From positions 1 through 26,491 of the forward strand of contig DASWFO010000180.1 in assembly GCA_036394195.1 (NCBI GenBank): a DNA stretch of 26,491 nt. Direction: 5' to 3'. The notes under the pieces are model-generated. The model did not search any database. It saw nothing but the letters and a program-made list of their open reading frames with translations, and was not told the DNA's origin. A program made the position numbers and the translations under genes. The first letter of the stretch is position 1. Each line of letters begins with the position of its first letter. This document shows, one piece after another, positions 16,198 through 25,473 of this stretch. The DNA is from DATJPD01 sp036394195 (GTDB taxonomy: Bacteria; Pseudomonadota; Alphaproteobacteria; CACIAM-22H2).

Positions 16198-18426
16198 ATG
16201 CATGACTCCGACACTAGCCGAGTCGCGTTACGTTTGCGCGTCCTTCTGCCGCTGCCGCTCGCGGGGGCATATGACTACCGCGCCGCACCGGAGCTCGGCC
16301 TGCAGCCGGGCGACTTCGTCCATGTGCCGCTGGGCCGGCGGCATCTCGTCGGCGTGGTCTGGGACGGAGCGCCCTCCGCCGAGCTGCCGGAGGCCCGGCT
16401 GAAGGCGGTGAGCCGACGCTGCGACGCGCCGCCGATGCCGGCCGACATGCGCCGCTTCATCGACTGGGTCGCCGCCTATACGCTCGCCGCACCGGGTGCC
16501 GTGCTGCGCATGGCGATGAGCGTGCCGGCGGCCTTCGAGCCGCCGCGGCCGACGACGCTCGCCCGGCTATCGGACCGGGCGCCGCACCCCGACAGCATCG
16601 ACCCCGAGGACAAGCCCAGGCTCACCGCCGCCCGCGTCCGGGTGCTGCGGGAGATGCGGGCCGGTCCGCCGCGGCCGGTTCCGGAGATCGCGCGCGCCGC
16701 CGGTGTCGGCGCCGGCGTCGTGCGGGCGCTGATCGACCTTGGGTGGGTGGAGACCGTCGCGGCGGTTCCCAACGCCGCACCACTCCCTGAAGCGCAAGGG
16801 CAGGCCCCGGAGCTGTCGCCCGACCAGGCGGCCGCGGCCGCGGCGCTGGTCGGCAAGCTGGCCGGCGGCTTCTCGGTGACGTTGCTGGACGGCGTGACCG
16901 GCTCGGGCAAGACCGAGGTCTATTTCGAGGCGATCGCCGCCAACCTCAGCGCCGGCCGCCAGACCCTGGTGCTGCTGCCCGAGATCGCGCTCAGCGCCCA
17001 ATGGTTCGCCCGCTACAAGACGCGGTTCGGGGCGTCGCCGGCGGTGTGGCATTCGGAGATCGGCCCGGCGCTGCGCCGGCGCACCTGGCGCGACGTGGCC
17101 GAAGGCCGCACCAAGGTCGTCGTCGGCGCGCGCTCGGCGCTGTTTCTTCCCTTCGCCAGCCTCGGGCTGATCGTCGTCGACGAAGAGCACGAGGCGGCAT
17201 TCAAGCAGGAAGACGGCGTGATCTACCACGCCCGCGACATGGCGATCGTGCGCGCGCGCTTCGCCCAGTGTCCGGCCGTGCTCGCCTCGGCGACCCCGTC
17301 GCTCGAGACGACGCTCAATGTCGAGCGCAACCGCTATGCGGCGCTGCACCTGCCGGATCGCCACGGCGGCGCGGCACTGCCGCAGATCCACACCGTGGAT
17401 CTGCGGAAGCACCCGCCGCCGCGCAACGCGTTCCTGTCGCCGACCTTGCGCGAGGCGCTGCGGGCCACGCTTAGCGCCGGCGAGCAGGCGATGCTGTTCC
17501 TGAACCGGCGCGGCTACGCGCCGCTGACGCTCTGCCGCGCCTGCGGCCACCGGCTGAATTGCCCGAGCTGCACCTCGTGGCTGGTCGAGCACCGCCGCAC
17601 CGGCCGGCTGCTCTGCCATCATTGCGGCCATTCGGAACCCCGCCCGGACTCGTGTCCGTCCTGCGGTGCGGCCGACAGCTTCGTGCCGTGCGGGCCCGGG
17701 GTCGAGCGGGTCGCCGAAGAAGCCGCAGCCCTGTTCCCCGAGGCGCGGCTCGCCGTCGTCACCAGCGATACCATCGACGGCCCGCGCGCCGCCGAAGAGT
17801 TCGTGCGCCGCATGACGGCGCACGAGATCGACCTGCTCATCGGCACGCAGATCGTCGCCAAAGGCCATCATTTCCCGACTCTGACCTTGGTCGGCGTCGT
17901 CGATGCCGATCTCGGTCTCGCCGGCGGCGACCTGCGCGCGGCGGAGCGCACCTACCAGCTGCTGCACCAGGTCGCCGGACGCGCCGGGCGCGGCGACCGC
18001 CCGGGGCGCGCACTGCTGCAGACCTACATGCCCGAGCATCCGGTGATGCAGGCGCTGACCCGCCTCTCCGCCGGCCGCGAGTCGCGCGACGGCTTTCTCG
18101 CCGCCGAGGCCGACGAGCGCCAGCGCCACGGCTGGCCGCCGTTCGGGAAGCTGGCGGCGCTCATCATCGCCGGCCCCGATGCGCAGGCCGTCGACGCGGT
18201 GGCACGTCGCCTTGCGGCGACGGCGCCGGACCGCGACGGCGTCGAGGTGCTGGGGCCGGCGCCGGCACCGCTGGCGCTGCTGCGCGGCCGCCACCGGCGC
18301 CGCTTCCTGATGAAGGCGCGGCGCGACGCCAACCTTCACGCCGCGATCGAGGCCTGGCTCGAGCCGCTCAAGCCGCCGGCGAGCGTGCGCATCCAGGTCG
18401 ACGTGGACCCTTATAGTTTTCTATGA
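16198..18426 (+). CDS. priA: Primosomal replication factor PriA (3'-to-5' helicase)
   Basis: This 742-aa protein restarts stalled replication forks by loading the replicative helicase. The N-terminal 3'-DNA-binding domain is at about 1-105 (VLLPLPLAGAYDYRAA). Walker A is GVTGSGKT at 232-239 and the DEEH box is at 328-331. The zinc-binding insert has all eight cysteines in CxxC pairs: C446/449, C455/458, C473/476 and C486/489. Helicase motifs IV-VI follow, including GTQIVAKGHHFP and QVAGRAGRG. It ends VQVDVDPYSFL, as is standard for PriA. No strong Shine-Dalgarno is seen before the ATG at 16198. Next to the F1-ATPase operon, as often in alphaproteobacteria. Confidence 0.96.
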   Translation: MHDSDTSRVALRLRVLLPLPLAGAYDYRAAPELGLQPGDFVHVPLGRRHLVGVVWDGAPSAELPEARLKAVSRRCDAPPMPADMRRFIDWVAAYTLAAPGAVLRMAMSVPAAFEPPRPTTLARLSDRAPHPDSIDPEDKPRLTAARVRVLREMRAGPPRPVPEIARAAGVGAGVVRALIDLGWVETVAAVPNAAPLPEAQGQAPELSPDQAAAAAALVGKLAGGFSVTLLDGVTGSGKTEVYFEAIAANLSAGRQTLVLLPEIALSAQWFARYKTRFGASPAVWHSEIGPALRRRTWRDVAEGRTKVVVGARSALFLPFASLGLIVVDEEHEAAFKQEDGVIYHARDMAIVRARFAQCPAVLASATPSLETTLNVERNRYAALHLPDRHGGAALPQIHTVDLRKHPPPRNAFLSPTLREALRATLSAGEQAMLFLNRRGYAPLTLCRACGHRLNCPSCTSWLVEHRRTGRLLCHHCGHSEPRPDSCPSCGAADSFVPCGPGVERVAEEAAALFPEARLAVVTSDTIDGPRAAEEFVRRMTAHEIDLLIGTQIVAKGHHFPTLTLVGVVDADLGLAGGDLRAAERTYQLLHQVAGRAGRGDRPGRALLQTYMPEHPVMQALTRLSAGRESRDGFLAAEADERQRHGWPPFGKLAALIIAGPDAQAVDAVARRLAATAPDRDGVEVLGPAPAPLALLRGRHRRRFLMKARRDANLHAAIEAWLEPLKPPASVRIQVDVDPYSFL

Positions 18427-18469
18427 TGGCTAAGTCTTGCCGGCGACTTGCCTGGGTATTCACAAATAT

Positions 18470-18499
18470 TTGCGGCACCTTCGTTTCAGGTAATATACA
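18470..18499 (+). promoter_or_regulatory. Candidate promoter for the response regulator
   Basis: This AT-rich island in otherwise GC-rich sequence holds TTGCGG (18470-18475), 18 bases, then TATACA (18494-18499); an alternative -10 is TAATAT at 18491. The start codon is 33 bp further. The match is modest. Confidence 0.35.
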
Positions 18500-18520
18500 T
18501 TTACACTAAGTATGCTTTGT

Positions 18521-18525
18521 GGGAG
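18521..18525 (+). promoter_or_regulatory. Ribosome binding site deciding the receiver-protein start
   Basis: GGGAG lies 7 bases before the ATG at 18533. The upstream in-frame ATG at 18512 has no such site. Confidence 0.65.
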
Positions 18526-18532
18526 TGGGCCC

Positions 18533-18910
18533 ATGGCCCTGATCCTGATCGTCGATGACGACGCCGCGGTCCGCGATTCGATCGCCGCCATTCTCGGTCT
18601 CGACGGCCACGAGCTGGCCGAGGCCGCGGACGGCCATCAATGCGAACGCGAGGTCCAGCGGCGCACCCCCGACCTGGTCATCCTCGACATCTTCATGCCG
18701 GGGAAGGAAGGCATCGAGACGATCCGCTCGCTGCGCCGCTGGCATCGCGATCTGAAGATCCTGGCGATCTCGGGCGGCGGCGATTCGCATCTCGACAAGT
18801 CCCTCCACTATGCCCTCGAGTTCGGCGCCAACGCGACCTTGCCGAAGCCCTTCCTCCCCGGCACGCTCCGCAACATCGTGCGCGCGCTGCTGGCCAGCAA
18901 CGAGGCTTGA
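18533..18910 (+). CDS. Stand-alone receiver-domain response regulator
   Basis: This 125-aa protein consists of a single REC domain with no output domain. It begins MALILIVDDDAAVRDSIAA. The acidic pocket is D8/D9, the phosphoacceptor is D52 (VILDIFMPGKEG), the switch residue is S80 (ILAISGGG), and the conserved lysine is K105 (LPKPF). All catalytic residues are present, so phosphorylation is likely. Such CheY- or Spo0F-like proteins work by protein contact or as phosphorelay intermediates. No histidine kinase is nearby, so it is an orphan. The chosen start has GGGAG 7 bases upstream; the frame is open to an ATG at 18512. It sits between priA and atpH with its own probable promoter and a terminator-like repeat after it. 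Confidence 0.9.
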   Translation: MALILIVDDDAAVRDSIAAILGLDGHELAEAADGHQCEREVQRRTPDLVILDIFMPGKEGIETIRSLRRWHRDLKILAISGGGDSHLDKSLHYALEFGANATLPKPFLPGTLRNIVRALLASNEA

Positions 18911-18911
18911 T

Positions 18912-18948
18912 CAGGGCGTCGCCCCAGGGCGTCGCCCCTGTCGTTTTC
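18912..18948 (+). terminator. Candidate terminator with 13-bp tandem duplication
   Basis: CAGGGCGTCGCCC occurs twice back to back (18912-18924 and 18925-18937), followed by CTGTCGTTTT. CAGGGCG can pair with the later CGCCCCTG with one bulge, giving a stem followed by a short T run. It lies just after the receiver gene stop. Confidence 0.4.
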
Positions 18949-19197
18949 CACCGCGCGGGGAGGCCGCAATTCGCCCGCGCCGGCGCGCCGCCATACCGCC
19001 CTTGACGTTGATTTTTCGGGGGAAAATCGCCCGAATTCCCGCCCCGGTTATTGCATCGCTGATTTTGCTGTGGTAGCAATCCGCCGCCTTCGCCGGGGCG
19101 TCCGCCCGCGGCCGAAGGTTCGTTTGTTTCATCAAGGGCTTCAGGCGTTGGCGACCGCCTGCCCGAGGCCCAACTCCCCGGGGATCAGCATTCCATC
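18949..19197 (+). promoter_or_regulatory. Leader region of the F1-ATPase operon
   Basis: There is no gene in this stretch. It holds TTGACG (19002-19007), a good -35 match, but no good -10 follows at the right distance. It also holds a stem TTCGGG/CCCGAA (19015-19020 with 19030-19035), which overlaps a T run, and TTGCAT-N17-TAGCAA around 19050-19078. The atp promoter is probably here, but its exact place cannot be set. Confidence 0.35.
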
Positions 19198-19755
19198 GTG
19201 GCGGCAGACTCTCCTCTCCTGACCGGCCTTACCGGTCGATACGCGACAGCGCTGTATGAGCTGGCCGACGAGGCCAAGGCGCTCGACCAGGTCGCGTCCG
19301 ACCTCGGTCAGATCAAGAAAGCGATCGCCGACAGTCCCGACCTGCAACGCCTGATCTCCTCGCCGCTGATCCCGCGCGCCGACCAGGCCAAGGCCGTCCT
19401 GGCGCTCGCCCAGAAAATGGGGGTCTCGGACATCACCCGCCGGTTCGTTGGGCTCGTCGCTCGCAACCGCCGTCTGTATCGGCTGCCCGGCATCATCGAG
19501 GCCTATATGGCGCTTCTTGCCGCGCACCGCGGCGAGATCACGGCCGACGTCACGTCGGCCAAGCCGTTGTCGGCTCCTCAGACCGAGTCGGTGAATGCGG
19601 CGCTCCGCGCCGCCGTCGGCGGCAAGGTCGCGGTGTCGATGCATGTCGATCCCAAGCTCCTCGGCGGGCTGAAGGTGAAGGTCGGCTCACGCCTGGTCGA
19701 TGCTTCGCTCGCTTCCAAACTGCAACGCCTGCAACTCGCGATGAAGGGCCTCTGA
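19198..19755 (+). CDS. atpH: F1F0-ATP synthase subunit delta
   Basis: This 185-aa protein starts with GTG at 19198. The N-terminal helical domain (TGRYATALYELADEAKALDQVASDL) binds the alpha subunits. The C-terminal domain ends with GGLKVKVGSRLVDASLASKLQRLQLAMKGL, the family signature. Delta joins F1 to the peripheral stalk of F0. First gene of the operon; its stop TGA is 1 bp before the atpA ATG. The only ribosome-site candidate (GGGGA) is rather far upstream (about 15 bases), so the GTG start carries some doubt. Confidence 0.93.
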   Translation: MAADSPLLTGLTGRYATALYELADEAKALDQVASDLGQIKKAIADSPDLQRLISSPLIPRADQAKAVLALAQKMGVSDITRRFVGLVARNRRLYRLPGIIEAYMALLAAHRGEITADVTSAKPLSAPQTESVNAALRAAVGGKVAVSMHVDPKLLGGLKVKVGSRLVDASLASKLQRLQLAMKGL

Positions 19756-19756
19756 T

Positions 19757-21286
<1,530 letters not shown>

Positions 21287-21333
21287 TATTCCAGTCCTGG
21301 TTTGCCGCCATGCCGCGTAAGAACAATCATGTC

Positions 21334-21410
21334 GTCACCCCGGCGAAAGCCGGGGTCCAGGGGCCGGCGACGCGCCGGTGGCCCTGGATGCCGGCTTTCG
21401 CCGGCATGAC
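21334..21410. repeat. REP-like palindrome between atpA and atpG
   Basis: The left arm GTCACCCCGGCGAAAGCCGG and right arm CCGGCTTTCGCCGGCATGAC are near-perfect inverted copies. Each also contains its own small hairpin (CCGGC-GAAA-GCCGG type), and TCCAGGGG/CCCTGGA extends the pairing inward. The whole is about 77 bp. The GTCATCCCGGCGAAAGCCGG motif is a well-known dispersed intergenic palindrome in many alpha- and betaproteobacteria. It can fold into a long cruciform RNA. Confidence 0.85.
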
Positions 21411-21442
21411 GGGTCGATAAGAGAAGGGCACGCACAAGCCCC

Positions 21443-22330
21443 ATGCCGAGCCTCAAAACATTCCGTGTGCGGATCGCCAGCGTCAAATCGACGCAGAAGA
21501 TCACGGCCGCGATGAAGATGGTGGCGGCCGCCAAGTTCCGCCGCGCCCAGGAGCAGGCGCTGGCGGCGCGTCCCTATGCCGAGCGGATGGCCCGCGTGCT
21601 GGGCTCGCTCGCCGGCGCCGTCGCCGGCAACGAGGGCGGCCCACGCCTGATCGCTGGAACGGGCGCCGACAAGGTGCACCTCGTCATCGTCGCGACCTCG
21701 GACCGCGGCCTCTGCGGCGCCTTCAACTCGACGATCGTGCGCGGGGCGCGGCAGTTCATCCGTCAGCTCCTTGCCGAGGGCAAGACCGTCAAGATCCTCT
21801 GCGTCGGCCGCAAGGGCCGCGACCAGCTCCGCCGCGACTACGCGAAGCTCATCGTCGAAACGATCGAAGATGTCGGCAAGAAGCGGCTGTCCTTCGTCGA
21901 TGCCCAGCGTGTCACCGACCGTATCCTGGCGTTGTTCGAGGCCGGCGAGTTCGACGTGGCGACGTTGTTCTACAACCGCTTCAGGTCGGCGATCAGCCAG
22001 ATCATGACCAAGCAGCAGCTCATTCCGTTCCCGGTGGAAGCCGCCGCGGCGCCGGCCCCGGAGGGCGCCGGCCTGGCGGTCTACGAGTTCGAGCCGGACG
22101 AGGACGAGATCCTTGCCGAGTTGCTGCCGCGCAACCTCGCGGTGCAGGTCTATCGCGCCTTGCTCGAGAATGCCGCCTCCGAGCAGGGAGCGCGCATGAC
22201 TGCGATGGACAATGCCACTCGCAACGCCGGCGATATGATCAAACGGCTCACTCTGCAATATAACCGCACGCGCCAGGCCTCGATCACCAAGGAGCTGATC
22301 GAGATCATCTCCGGTGCCGAGGCGATCTGA
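21443..22330 (+). CDS. atpG: F1F0-ATP synthase subunit gamma
   Basis: This 295-aa protein forms the rotating central shaft of F1. The N-terminal helix starts MPSLKTFRVRIASVKSTQKITAAMKMVAAAKFRRAQ, the family signature. SDRGLCGAFNSTIVR is the conserved central motif. The C-terminal helix MTAMDNATRNAGDMIKRLTLQYNRTRQASITKELIEI enters the alpha-beta ring. An Ala/Pro-rich insertion at about 194-205 (PVEAAAAPAPEGAG) is common in alphaproteobacteria. The best ribosome site (GAAGGG) is about 14 bases from the ATG, longer than usual. Flanked on both sides by repeat elements. Confidence 0.96.
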   Translation: MPSLKTFRVRIASVKSTQKITAAMKMVAAAKFRRAQEQALAARPYAERMARVLGSLAGAVAGNEGGPRLIAGTGADKVHLVIVATSDRGLCGAFNSTIVRGARQFIRQLLAEGKTVKILCVGRKGRDQLRRDYAKLIVETIEDVGKKRLSFVDAQRVTDRILALFEAGEFDVATLFYNRFRSAISQIMTKQQLIPFPVEAAAAPAPEGAGLAVYEFEPDEDEILAELLPRNLAVQVYRALLENAASEQGARMTAMDNATRNAGDMIKRLTLQYNRTRQASITKELIEIISGAEAI

Positions 22331-22348
22331 AAACATGATGTGCTTTAT

Positions 22349-22463
22349 ACCCCCCACCCTAACCCTCCCCCGCAAGGGGGGAGGGAAAATTCGGGCGAAT
22401 CACTTCCTCTTCTCCCCTTCCCCCTTGATGGGGGAGGGATGGGGATGGGGAGGGGGTGGGGTC
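22349..22463. repeat. C-rich/G-rich palindromic repeat between atpG and atpD
   Basis: The left arm (about 22350-22386) is C-rich, with CCCTAACCCTCCCCCGCAAG followed by GGGGGAGGG. The right arm (about 22415-22463) is G-rich, with CCCCCTTGATGGGGGAGGG then GGGGATGGGGAGGGGGTGGGG. Each arm folds on itself and the outer ends pair with each other. This type of repeat is dispersed in many alphaproteobacterial genomes. It is not related to the repeat at 21334. The G-rich right arm could also form a G-quadruplex. Confidence 0.85.
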
Positions 22464-22496
22464 ACGATCCGTACGCCTTCGATCTATTGATTTTTC

Positions 22497-22501
22497 GGGA
22501 G
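22497..22501 (+). promoter_or_regulatory. Ribosome binding site deciding the atpD start
   Basis: GGGAG lies 9 bases before the ATG at 22511. It supports that ATG over the one at 22340, which would add residues encoded by the repeat. Confidence 0.65.
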
Positions 22502-22510
22502 CCAAAAGCC

Positions 22511-23935
22511 ATGGCCAAGAACAACATCGGACGTATCACCCAGGTGCTGGGTGCGGTCGTCGACGTCCACTTCGACGGCGACCTGCCGGAGATCCTGAAC
22601 GCGCTGAACGTGCAGAACCAGGGCAAGACCCTCGTTCTTGAAGTGGCGCAGCATCTCGGCGAGCAATCGGTGCGCACGATTGCGATGGACACGACCGACG
22701 GCTTGGTCCGCGGCCAGCAGGCGGTCGACACGGGCGACGCGATCCGCATGCCGGTCGGTCCCGAGACGCTCGGACGCATCATCAACGTCGTCGGTGAGCC
22801 GGTCGATGAGCGCGGCCCTGTCAACGCCAAGAAAACAGCGCCGATCCATAGGCAGGCACCGCCCTTCGTCGACCAGTCGACAGAAGCCGAGATCCTGATC
22901 ACCGGCATCAAGGTCATCGATATGCTGGCGCCGTATGCCAAGGGCGGAAAGATCGGCCTGTTCGGCGGGGCCGGAGTCGGCAAGACCGTGACGATCATGG
23001 AACTGATCAACAACGTCGCCAAGGCGCATGGCGGTGTGTCGGTGTTCGCCGGCGTCGGCGAGCGCACGCGTGAGGGCAACGATCTCTATCATGAGATGAT
23101 GGAATCGGGCGTCATCAAGCTCGACGGCCCGGGCTCCAAAGTGGCGCTGGTTTACGGCCAGATGAACGAGCCGCCGGGTGCCCGCGCTCGCGTCGGCTTG
23201 AGCGGCCTGACCGTCGCCGAGTATTTCCGCGATGAAGAGGGCCAGGACGTGCTGTTCTTCGTCGACAACATCTTCCGCTTCACCCAGGCGGGCTCGGAAG
23301 TGTCGGCGCTGCTCGGCCGCATTCCTTCGGCGGTGGGCTATCAGCCGACATTGTCGACCGACATGGGCGCCCTGCAGGAGCGCATCACCTCGACCAAGAA
23401 GGGCTCGATCACGTCGGTGCAGGCCATCTACGTGCCCGCCGACGACCTGACCGACCCGGCGCCGGCCACCTCATTCGCGCATCTTGACGCGACGACGGTG
23501 TTGTCGCGCCAGATCGCCGAGCTTGGCATCTTCCCGGCGGTCGACCCGCTCGACTCGACAAGCCGCATGCTCGATCCGCGGGTCATCGGCGACGAGCACT
23601 ACCAGGTCGCGCGCGACGTGCAGCGCGTGCTGCAGACCTACAAGTCGCTGCAGGACATCATCGCCATTCTCGGCATGGACGAGCTCTCGGAAGAGGACAA
23701 GCTCACGGTGTCGCGGGCGCGCAAGATCCAGCGCTTCCTGTCGCAGCCGTTCCACGTCGCCGAGGTGTTCACCGGCACGCCGGGCGTGTTCGTGAAGCTC
23801 GAAGACACCATCAAGGGCTTCAAGAAGATCGTCGCCGGCGAATGCGACGACATGCCGGAATCGTCGTTCTACATGGTCGGGACGATCGAAGAGGCGATGG
23901 ACAAGGCCCGCAAGATGGCGGCCGAGGCCGCCTGA
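22511..23935 (+). CDS. atpD: F1F0-ATP synthase subunit beta
   Basis: This 474-aa catalytic subunit begins MAKNNIGRITQVLGAVVDV, as usual. Walker A is GGAGVGKT at residues 152-159. The catalytic glutamate is E184 in GVGERTREGND. FFVDNIFRFTQAGSEVS is the Walker B region and ends the core ATPase motifs with PSAVGYQPTL. The C-terminal region (LGMDELSEEDKLTV) contains the DELSEED lever that pushes gamma. The reading frame stays open back to 22340 through the upstream palindromic repeat, but that part (Pro/Gly-rich) is not conserved in the family. atpC follows after 25 bp. Confidence 0.97.
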   Translation: MAKNNIGRITQVLGAVVDVHFDGDLPEILNALNVQNQGKTLVLEVAQHLGEQSVRTIAMDTTDGLVRGQQAVDTGDAIRMPVGPETLGRIINVVGEPVDERGPVNAKKTAPIHRQAPPFVDQSTEAEILITGIKVIDMLAPYAKGGKIGLFGGAGVGKTVTIMELINNVAKAHGGVSVFAGVGERTREGNDLYHEMMESGVIKLDGPGSKVALVYGQMNEPPGARARVGLSGLTVAEYFRDEEGQDVLFFVDNIFRFTQAGSEVSALLGRIPSAVGYQPTLSTDMGALQERITSTKKGSITSVQAIYVPADDLTDPAPATSFAHLDATTVLSRQIAELGIFPAVDPLDSTSRMLDPRVIGDEHYQVARDVQRVLQTYKSLQDIIAILGMDELSEEDKLTVSRARKIQRFLSQPFHVAEVFTGTPGVFVKLEDTIKGFKKIVAGECDDMPESSFYMVGTIEEAMDKARKMAAEAA

Positions 23936-23960
23936 TCCGGGACGGAACGGACGCATATCC

Positions 23961-24368
23961 ATGCCCGACAAGCTGCAGTTCGAGCTGGTCTCGCCCGAGC
24001 GGTTGCTCATCTCGCGCGAGGTCGGGATGGTCGTCGTCCCGGGGGCCGAGGGCGACTTCGGCGTGTTGCCCGAGCACGCGCCGCTGATCTCGACCGTGCG
24101 CCCCGGCGTGATCGAGGTCTACGACGACGGCCAGGCGGTCAGCGACCGCATCTTCGTCTCGGGCGGCTTCGCCGAAGTGACCGGGGAGCGCTGTACGGTG
24201 CTCGCCGAAGAGGCAACGCCGGTGAAGGATATCAACCAGGCCGAGGTGCAGGGCCGGCTGGAGGAGCTGCAGCGCGAGCTCGTGGCCGCGACCGATGACC
24301 GCGCCCGCGAGAACCTGGCGCTCCGGATCGAGATCGCCGAGGCGAAGCTCTCCCTGGTGATCCCGTAA
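23961..24368 (+). CDS. atpC: F1F0-ATP synthase subunit epsilon
   Basis: This 135-aa protein has the ten-stranded beta-sandwich (KLQFELVSPERLLIS, VVVPGAEGDFGVLPEHAPLISTVRPGV) and a C-terminal helical hairpin (QAEVQGRLEELQREL and RENLALRIEIAEAKL). It sits at the foot of gamma and inhibits ATP hydrolysis. Last gene of the operon. The ATG is preceded by a weak GGACGG. A CACCC-GCC-GGGTG stem (24372-24384) follows shortly after the stop but has no T run. Confidence 0.94.
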   Translation: MPDKLQFELVSPERLLISREVGMVVVPGAEGDFGVLPEHAPLISTVRPGVIEVYDDGQAVSDRIFVSGGFAEVTGERCTVLAEEATPVKDINQAEVQGRLEELQRELVAATDDRARENLALRIEIAEAKLSLVIP

Positions 24369-24415
24369 GAACACCCGCCGGGTGGGGACAAAGCCGGGGC
24401 CGGACCGGATCGGAC

Positions 24416-24446
24416 TTGAAAGCCGGTACGGTTAAGGTCATATAAA
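24416..24446 (+). promoter_or_regulatory. Candidate promoter for the ferritin-like gene
   Basis: TTGAAA (24416-24421) and TATAAA (24441-24446) are good hexamers 19 bases apart; using CATATA (24439-24444) gives 17. The local AT-rich patch stands out. It suggests the next gene is separate from the atp operon. Confidence 0.4.
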
Positions 24447-24511
24447 GACTATGTGAATACGCCGATTGCTGCTCTCGACGGAGCCTTCGCCGGGGTCCGC
24501 GTGGTGGGGTG

Positions 24512-25327
24512 ATGAAGCACTGGACGCTCGACGACATTGCGTGGAGCCGGTTCGATCCCCGGAAGGTCGACGCGGATCTGCTGCGCATCGTGAAGGCGGC
24601 GAGCCTCGTCGAGCACAACGGCGGCGACTACGCGATCTATCTCGAGAACGTCTTCCAGGGCGATGCCGAGTTCCAGACGGCGGCGCGCGACTGGGCGCAG
24701 GAAGAGGTGCAGCACGGCCGGGCCCTGCAGCGCTGGGCCGAGTTCGCCGATCCGGCGTGGAAGTTCGACGCGGCCTTCAAACGCTTCAACGACGGCTTCA
24801 AGCTGCCGCTCGATGCGACCACCTCGGTCCGGGGCACGCGCACCGGGGAACTCATCGCGCGCTGCATCGTCGAGACCGGCACCAGCTCCTATTACACGGC
24901 CCTTGCTGATGCGACAGCCGAGCCGGTGCTGCGGCAGATCTGCACCAAGATCGCCGCCGACGAGCTGCGTCACTACAAGCTCTTCTACACCCACATGAAG
25001 CGCTATCAGGAGGCGGAGCGGCTCGGCGCCTGGGCCCGGTTGCGCACCGGCCTCGGACGAATCCTCGAATCCGAAGACGATGAGCTCGCCTGCGCCTATT
25101 GGGCGGCGAACGAGACCACCGCCCGCTACGACCGCAAGCGCTTCAGCCGCGCCTATGCGCGCCGCGCCTACGCCGTGTACCAGCCGCAGCACATCGAGCG
25201 CGGCATCGCCATGGTGATGAAGGCGATCGGCCTGTCCGCGCAGGGGCGGCTGCACGCCTGGCTGTCGCGCCTGGCCGGCTGGATCATGCGCACCCGCGTT
25301 GCGTCTCTGGCGCGGATGGGGGCTTAG
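24512..25327 (+). CDS. Ferritin-like di-iron domain protein
   Basis: This 271-aa soluble, mostly helical protein carries two metal-binding motifs: EEVQHG (E64, E65, H68) and DELRHY (E151, H154). Acidic residues on two other helices are also candidate ligands: E34 in SLVEHNGGDY and E121 in IVETGTSSYY. The EExxH and DExxH pair on a four-helix bundle is the pattern of ferritin-like di-iron enzymes, including soluble acyl-ACP desaturases and rubrerythrin relatives. Whether it stores iron, reduces peroxide or hydroxylates a substrate cannot be told. The ATG at 24512 is chosen over the adjacent GTG at 24509; both lack ideal ribosome-site spacing. It follows atpC by 143 bp, with a candidate own promoter. 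Confidence 0.75.
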   Translation: MKHWTLDDIAWSRFDPRKVDADLLRIVKAASLVEHNGGDYAIYLENVFQGDAEFQTAARDWAQEEVQHGRALQRWAEFADPAWKFDAAFKRFNDGFKLPLDATTSVRGTRTGELIARCIVETGTSSYYTALADATAEPVLRQICTKIAADELRHYKLFYTHMKRYQEAERLGAWARLRTGLGRILESEDDELACAYWAANETTARYDRKRFSRAYARRAYAVYQPQHIERGIAMVMKAIGLSAQGRLHAWLSRLAGWIMRTRVASLARMGA

Positions 25328-25473
25328 CCGCGGTCGCCGGTTCCATTCGTCGGCGCATCCGGCCGTCAAGCCAGCCTCAGGGATTTCCGGCGCCAGACTA
25401 GGGTGTTTCCCGGGGTATTTCGTTCGGCGGTGTTACAGTAATTTTCTCCGCCCGACGTCAGGGGAATGGGGGA

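Noticed and set aside
16567..18339. Minus-strand open frame of about 590 codons opposite priA
   Set aside because: Antisense shadow; priA is complete with all motifs and the shadow shows no family likeness.
21334..22463. The repeats as a CRISPR array
   Set aside because: They are unrelated single palindromes without regular spacers.
22340..22510. N-terminal extension of atpD
   Set aside because: It is encoded by the palindromic repeat and absent from the family; GGGAG supports the ATG at 22511.
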